Source: CAZLNO01 sp964561005
Lineage (GTDB): Bacteria > Pseudomonadota > Alphaproteobacteria > Kiloniellales > Rhodovibrionaceae
Assembly: GCA_964561005.1 (NCBI GenBank)
Contig: CAZLNO010000124.1
Span: 1-9,284, forward strand
Direction of reading: 5' to 3'
Length of the DNA: 9,284 nt
Below, piece after piece: positions 7,263-9,284 of the stretch; position 1 is the first letter of the stretch; each line of letters opens with the position of its first letter. The notes under the pieces were generated by a model. It was given only the letters and a program-made list of their open reading frames with translations, was not told the DNA's origin and ran no database searches. The translations under genes were made by a program, and so were the position numbers.

Positions 7263-8135
7263 CTATTGCAGTTGTGTCTCCTCGCCGGCCGTCCCGGCCT
7301 CCAAGGCGGGCTCGGTGCCGTCCGCGGAGGTCGCCACGTCCATGCGCTCCAGGTTGCGGCGGGCCGTCTCGGCGGCTGGCGAGCCGGGGGCGACCTCCAG
7401 CAGCTTCAGCCAGTCCTGGCGGGCGCCGGCCTCGTCGCCGGCCAGGCGGCGCAGGATGCCGCGCTCCAGCAAGGCCTCGGGGTCGTCCGGGTCGAGGTCG
7501 AGCGCCCGGTTCGCGTCCTCCCGCGCCATCCGAGGCGCCTCGGCATAGCGATAGGCGCTGGCGCGGAAGGCGTAGATCTCCGGGCGCTCCGGGGCCAGCT
7601 CGCTGGCCCGGTTCAGATCGTCGATCGCCGGCCAATAGCGGCCCATCTGGAAGCGGATCAACGCGCGGTCGATCCACAGCTCCACGTCCTCGGGCCGCAG
7701 TTCCAGCGCTTGATCGATCGTGGCCTCGGCGCGCGGCAGGTCGTCGGCCAGCAGCCAGGCCTGCCCCGCCTGGGCCAGGGCGTCGGCGCGCAGCGCCACG
7801 TCGGTGCCTTGTTCCATCGTCCGGGCCAGGTCCTCCAGCTTGCGCCCGGCGGCGGCGTAGTCGCCGGCGTTCAGCAAGGCCACCGCCTCGCAGTGCCGGG
7901 CCGGGTCGCCACCGCCCTGGTCCTGCCAGGTCCGGGCGCTCTCGATCGCCGCGTCGGGGTCGCTGCGCGCCAGGTACATGCAGTCGGCGTATTCCTCCGC
8001 CGCCTTGACCTCCGCCGCCTTCGCGGAGTCCGCTGCCGACTCCTGGGCGTTCGCCGCGGCGAGGGCGATCAGCATGGCGGGCAGAAGGGTGGGCAGGACG
8101 GGCAGAAGGCGGCGGGAAAGGCGGATCGGGGTCAT
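7263..8135 (-). CDS. Secreted or periplasmic tetratricopeptide-repeat protein
   Basis: The 290-residue protein begins with a positively charged, hydrophobic signal peptide (residues 1-30, cleavage probably after AAANA) and so should act in the periplasm. There is no lipobox cysteine at the cleavage site. From about residue 83 to 251 it is built of helical TPR units of roughly 34 residues (about 117-149, 151-183, 185-217 and 219-251, with a weaker one at 83-105). These repeats normally mediate protein-protein contacts. C52 and C82 are the only cysteines of the mature part and could form a disulfide. The C-terminal tail is acidic and probably unstructured. The ATG at 8135 has GGAG 10 bases upstream. 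It precedes the histidine kinase on the same strand and is divergent from the SDR gene. No specific function can be assigned. Confidence 0.9.
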   Translation of the reverse strand: MTPIRLSRRLLPVLPTLLPAMLIALAAANAQESAADSAKAAEVKAAEEYADCMYLARSDPDAAIESARTWQDQGGGDPARHCEAVALLNAGDYAAAGRKLEDLARTMEQGTDVALRADALAQAGQAWLLADDLPRAEATIDQALELRPEDVELWIDRALIRFQMGRYWPAIDDLNRASELAPERPEIYAFRASAYRYAEAPRMAREDANRALDLDPDDPEALLERGILRRLAGDEAGARQDWLKLLEVAPGSPAAETARRNLERMDVATSADGTEPALEAGTAGEETQLQ

Positions 8136-8233
8136 GTGGTCACGGCTCCGGCGCTGGCTTGCGGAATGGTCGCGGCGACCTTACCGTCCCGGTTCCCGGG
8201 CGGCGTTGCAAGCGGCGAAAGCGAGGCGAAGGA
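8136..8233. promoter_or_regulatory. Divergent intergenic region with a 13-base palindrome
   Basis: These 98 bases separate the divergently transcribed TPR and SDR genes and should hold promoters for both. GGTCGC-G-GCGACC at 8168-8180 is a perfect palindrome with 6-base arms. It sits inside the spacer of a weak promoter-like pair reading toward the SDR gene (TTGCGG 8159-8164, TACCGT 8182-8187). Such a palindrome is not rare in DNA this GC-rich, so an operator role is speculative. Confidence 0.35.
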
Positions 8234-9163
8234 ATGACGACACGGCGGCTGTTCTGCTTCGGCCTGGGCTACAGCGCGCAGGTGCTGGCGCGCCGGCTTC
8301 TCGGCCAGGGCTGGCGGGTGGCCGGCACGGTGCGCGATGCCGCGAAGGCCGAGGCCCTGGCGCGCGACGGGATCGAGGCCGTCGTGTTCGACCGCGACCG
8401 CCCGCTGGCGGACCCGGCGGCGATACTGGCCGGAACCACGCACCTGCTCGGCTCGGTGCCGCCGGACGGGGAGGGGGCGAGCGGCGACGCCGTGCTGGAC
8501 CACCACGCGGCGGACATTCTGGCGCTGCGGGAGTCGCTGGCCTGGGTGGGCTACCTCTCCACCACCGGGGTCTACGGCGACCGCGACGGCGGCGAGGTGG
8601 ACGAGGACTCCGGCCTGCGCCCCACCAGCGCGCGCAGCCGCCGCCGCGTCGCCGCCGAGCGCGCCTGGCGCGCGCTGCACGGCGAGGATGGCCTGCCGGT
8701 GCACGTCTTCCGCCTCGCCGGCATCTATGGCCCCGGCCGCAGCCCGCTGGACGCCGTGCGCAAGGGCACCGCCCGGCGCATCGACAAGCCGGGGCAGGTA
8801 TTCAGCCGTATCCATGTCGCCGACATCGCCACGGTTCTGGAAGCCTCGATGACGCGGCCGCATCCCGGCCGCGTCTACAACGTCTGCGACGACCATCCGG
8901 CCGCGCCGGCCGAGGTGACCGCCTGCGCCTGCCGTCTGCTGGGCGTCGATCCGCCGCCGCTGGTGCCGTTCGACGAGGCGGAGATGTCGGAGATGGCCCG
9001 CACCTTCTGGCGCGACAACAAGCGCGTCGGCAACCGCCGCCTGCACGAGGAGCTGGGCGTGGTGCTGGCCTATCCCGACTACGCGACGGGACTGCGCGCG
9101 ATTCTGGAGGACGAAGCGGGCCGCGGTTCGGGTCACGGCGTGTCCACCGATGATGACGGATGA
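8234..9163 (+). CDS. Atypical SDR / NAD(P)-dependent epimerase-like protein (YeeZ-like)
   Basis: The 309-residue protein has an N-terminal Rossmann fold with the dinucleotide motif FGLGYSAQVLARRL (9-22) and HLLGSVPP (70-77). It also has the strand-loop YLSTTGVYGD (107-116), HVFRLAGIYGPGRSPLD (157-173) and RIHVADIA (192-199). These features match the YeeZ-like atypical SDR group annotated as NAD-dependent epimerase/dehydratase. The catalytic YxxxK of classical SDRs is not visible. The equivalent stretch reads SRRRVAAERAW (135-145), so a normal dehydrogenase or epimerase reaction is doubtful. The start is ATG 8234, with GAGG (8223-8226) 7 bases upstream. An upstream in-frame TTG (8159) gives a basic extension unlike the family. 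The last codons (encoding DDDG) and the stop are formed by the GATGATGACG repeat. The substrate is unknown. Confidence 0.88.
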   Translation: MTTRRLFCFGLGYSAQVLARRLLGQGWRVAGTVRDAAKAEALARDGIEAVVFDRDRPLADPAAILAGTTHLLGSVPPDGEGASGDAVLDHHAADILALRESLAWVGYLSTTGVYGDRDGGEVDEDSGLRPTSARSRRRVAAERAWRALHGEDGLPVHVFRLAGIYGPGRSPLDAVRKGTARRIDKPGQVFSRIHVADIATVLEASMTRPHPGRVYNVCDDHPAAPAEVTACACRLLGVDPPPLVPFDEAEMSEMARTFWRDNKRVGNRRLHEELGVVLAYPDYATGLRAILEDEAGRGSGHGVSTDDDG

Positions 9164-9168
9164 TGACG
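9149..9168. repeat. Two tandem copies of GATGATGACG (first cluster)
   Basis: Two perfect head-to-tail copies of the 10-mer GATGATGACG lie at 9149-9158 and 9159-9168. They include the final codons and TGA stop (9161-9163) of the SDR gene. Confidence 0.9.
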
Positions 9169-9187
9169 CCTGCAGACGCGCTTGCGC

Positions 9188-9206
9188 CTTCCGCCGCGAA
9201 GTCCGG
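9188..9206. repeat. Linker repeat core, copy 1
   Basis: CTTCCGCCGCG, two variable bases (AA), then GTCCGG. The same pattern recurs at 9251-9269, so it belongs to the larger composite repeat separated by GATGATGACG clusters. Confidence 0.7.
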
Positions 9207-9212
9207 TTCCTC

Positions 9213-9242
9213 GATGTGGACGGATGATGACGGATGATGACG
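9213..9242. repeat. Three tandem GATGATGACG-type copies (second cluster)
   Basis: GATGTGGACG (9213-9222, two mismatches) is followed by two perfect GATGATGACG copies at 9223-9232 and 9233-9242. Confidence 0.88.
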
Positions 9243-9250
9243 TCCGTACG

Positions 9251-9269
9251 CTTCCGCCGCGCCGTCCGG
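9251..9269. repeat. Linker repeat core, copy 2
   Basis: CTTCCGCCGCG, variable CC, then GTCCGG. This is the second copy of the linker core seen at 9188-9206. Confidence 0.7.
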
Positions 9270-9274
9270 GGCGG

Positions 9275-9284
9275 GATGATGACG
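9275..9284. repeat. GATGATGACG copy cut by the window end (third cluster)
   Basis: A perfect 10-mer occupies the last ten bases of the window. By analogy with the other clusters a further copy probably follows outside. The region 9169-9284 holds no gene that I can support and no clear terminator for the SDR gene. Confidence 0.85.

Noticed and set aside
7105..7677. N-terminal extension of the kinase frame up to 7677
   Set aside because: The extra 191 residues are Arg/Pro/Gly-rich and overlap the TPR coding sequence. They would also bury the signal peptide that begins at 7104.
8159..8233. TTG 8159 as the start of the SDR gene
   Set aside because: The extension is basic and lies in the divergent promoter region. 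ATG 8234 has a well-spaced GAGG and begins just before the Rossmann strand.
7266..8237. Plus-strand open frame of 323 codons opposite the TPR gene
   Set aside because: It is antisense to a gene with a signal peptide and regular TPR units. Its translation is a typical shadow of high-GC coding DNA.
9149..9284. CRISPR array at the right edge
   Set aside because: The direct repeats are only 10 bases, tandem and of uneven spacing, the linkers share a common core, and no cas gene is present.

Overview
The window looks like chromosomal DNA from a high-GC (roughly 70% by eye) alphaproteobacterium, possibly Rhodospirillales-like. The reasons are an FzlA-type division protein, a family known from Alphaproteobacteria, an MPP-like M16 peptidase next to threonine synthase, and dense GC-rich coding on both strands. 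It contains eight well-supported protein genes and no rRNA, tRNA, CRISPR array, prophage or transposase. No stretch longer than about 140 bases lacks a gene.

Left block (29-3501, + strand): threonine synthase (thrC), an M16 zinc peptidase and a RimJ/RimL-type GNAT acetyltransferase lie head to tail and look like one operon. A 20-codon reading frame in the thrC-M16 gap overlaps the M16 start codon as ATGA. A GC hairpin lies in the M16-GNAT gap. A terminator-like hairpin followed by a T-rich run ends the block at about 3534-3559.

Middle block (3641-5119, + strand): a ZIP-family metal transporter, preceded by an unusually AT-rich patch with TTC/GAA motifs, is followed by a GST-fold protein that I identify as FzlA, the FtsZ-binding division regulator.

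Right block: on the minus strand, a signal-peptide TPR protein (8135-7263) is followed by a membrane sensor histidine kinase (7104-5098). The kinase has a periplasmic ABC-substrate-binding-like sensor domain. Its last 22 bases overlap the end of fzlA tail to tail. Divergent from the TPR gene is an atypical SDR/YeeZ-like oxidoreductase (8234-9163). The end of that gene runs into a cluster of GATGATGACG repeats that continues to the right edge of the window.

Most of the content is ordinary core metabolism and cell biology. The less ordinary points are the repeat cluster at the right edge, the kinase without a visible response regulator and its 3' overlap with fzlA, and several small candidate regulatory structures. 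I did not find a clear new multi-gene system.
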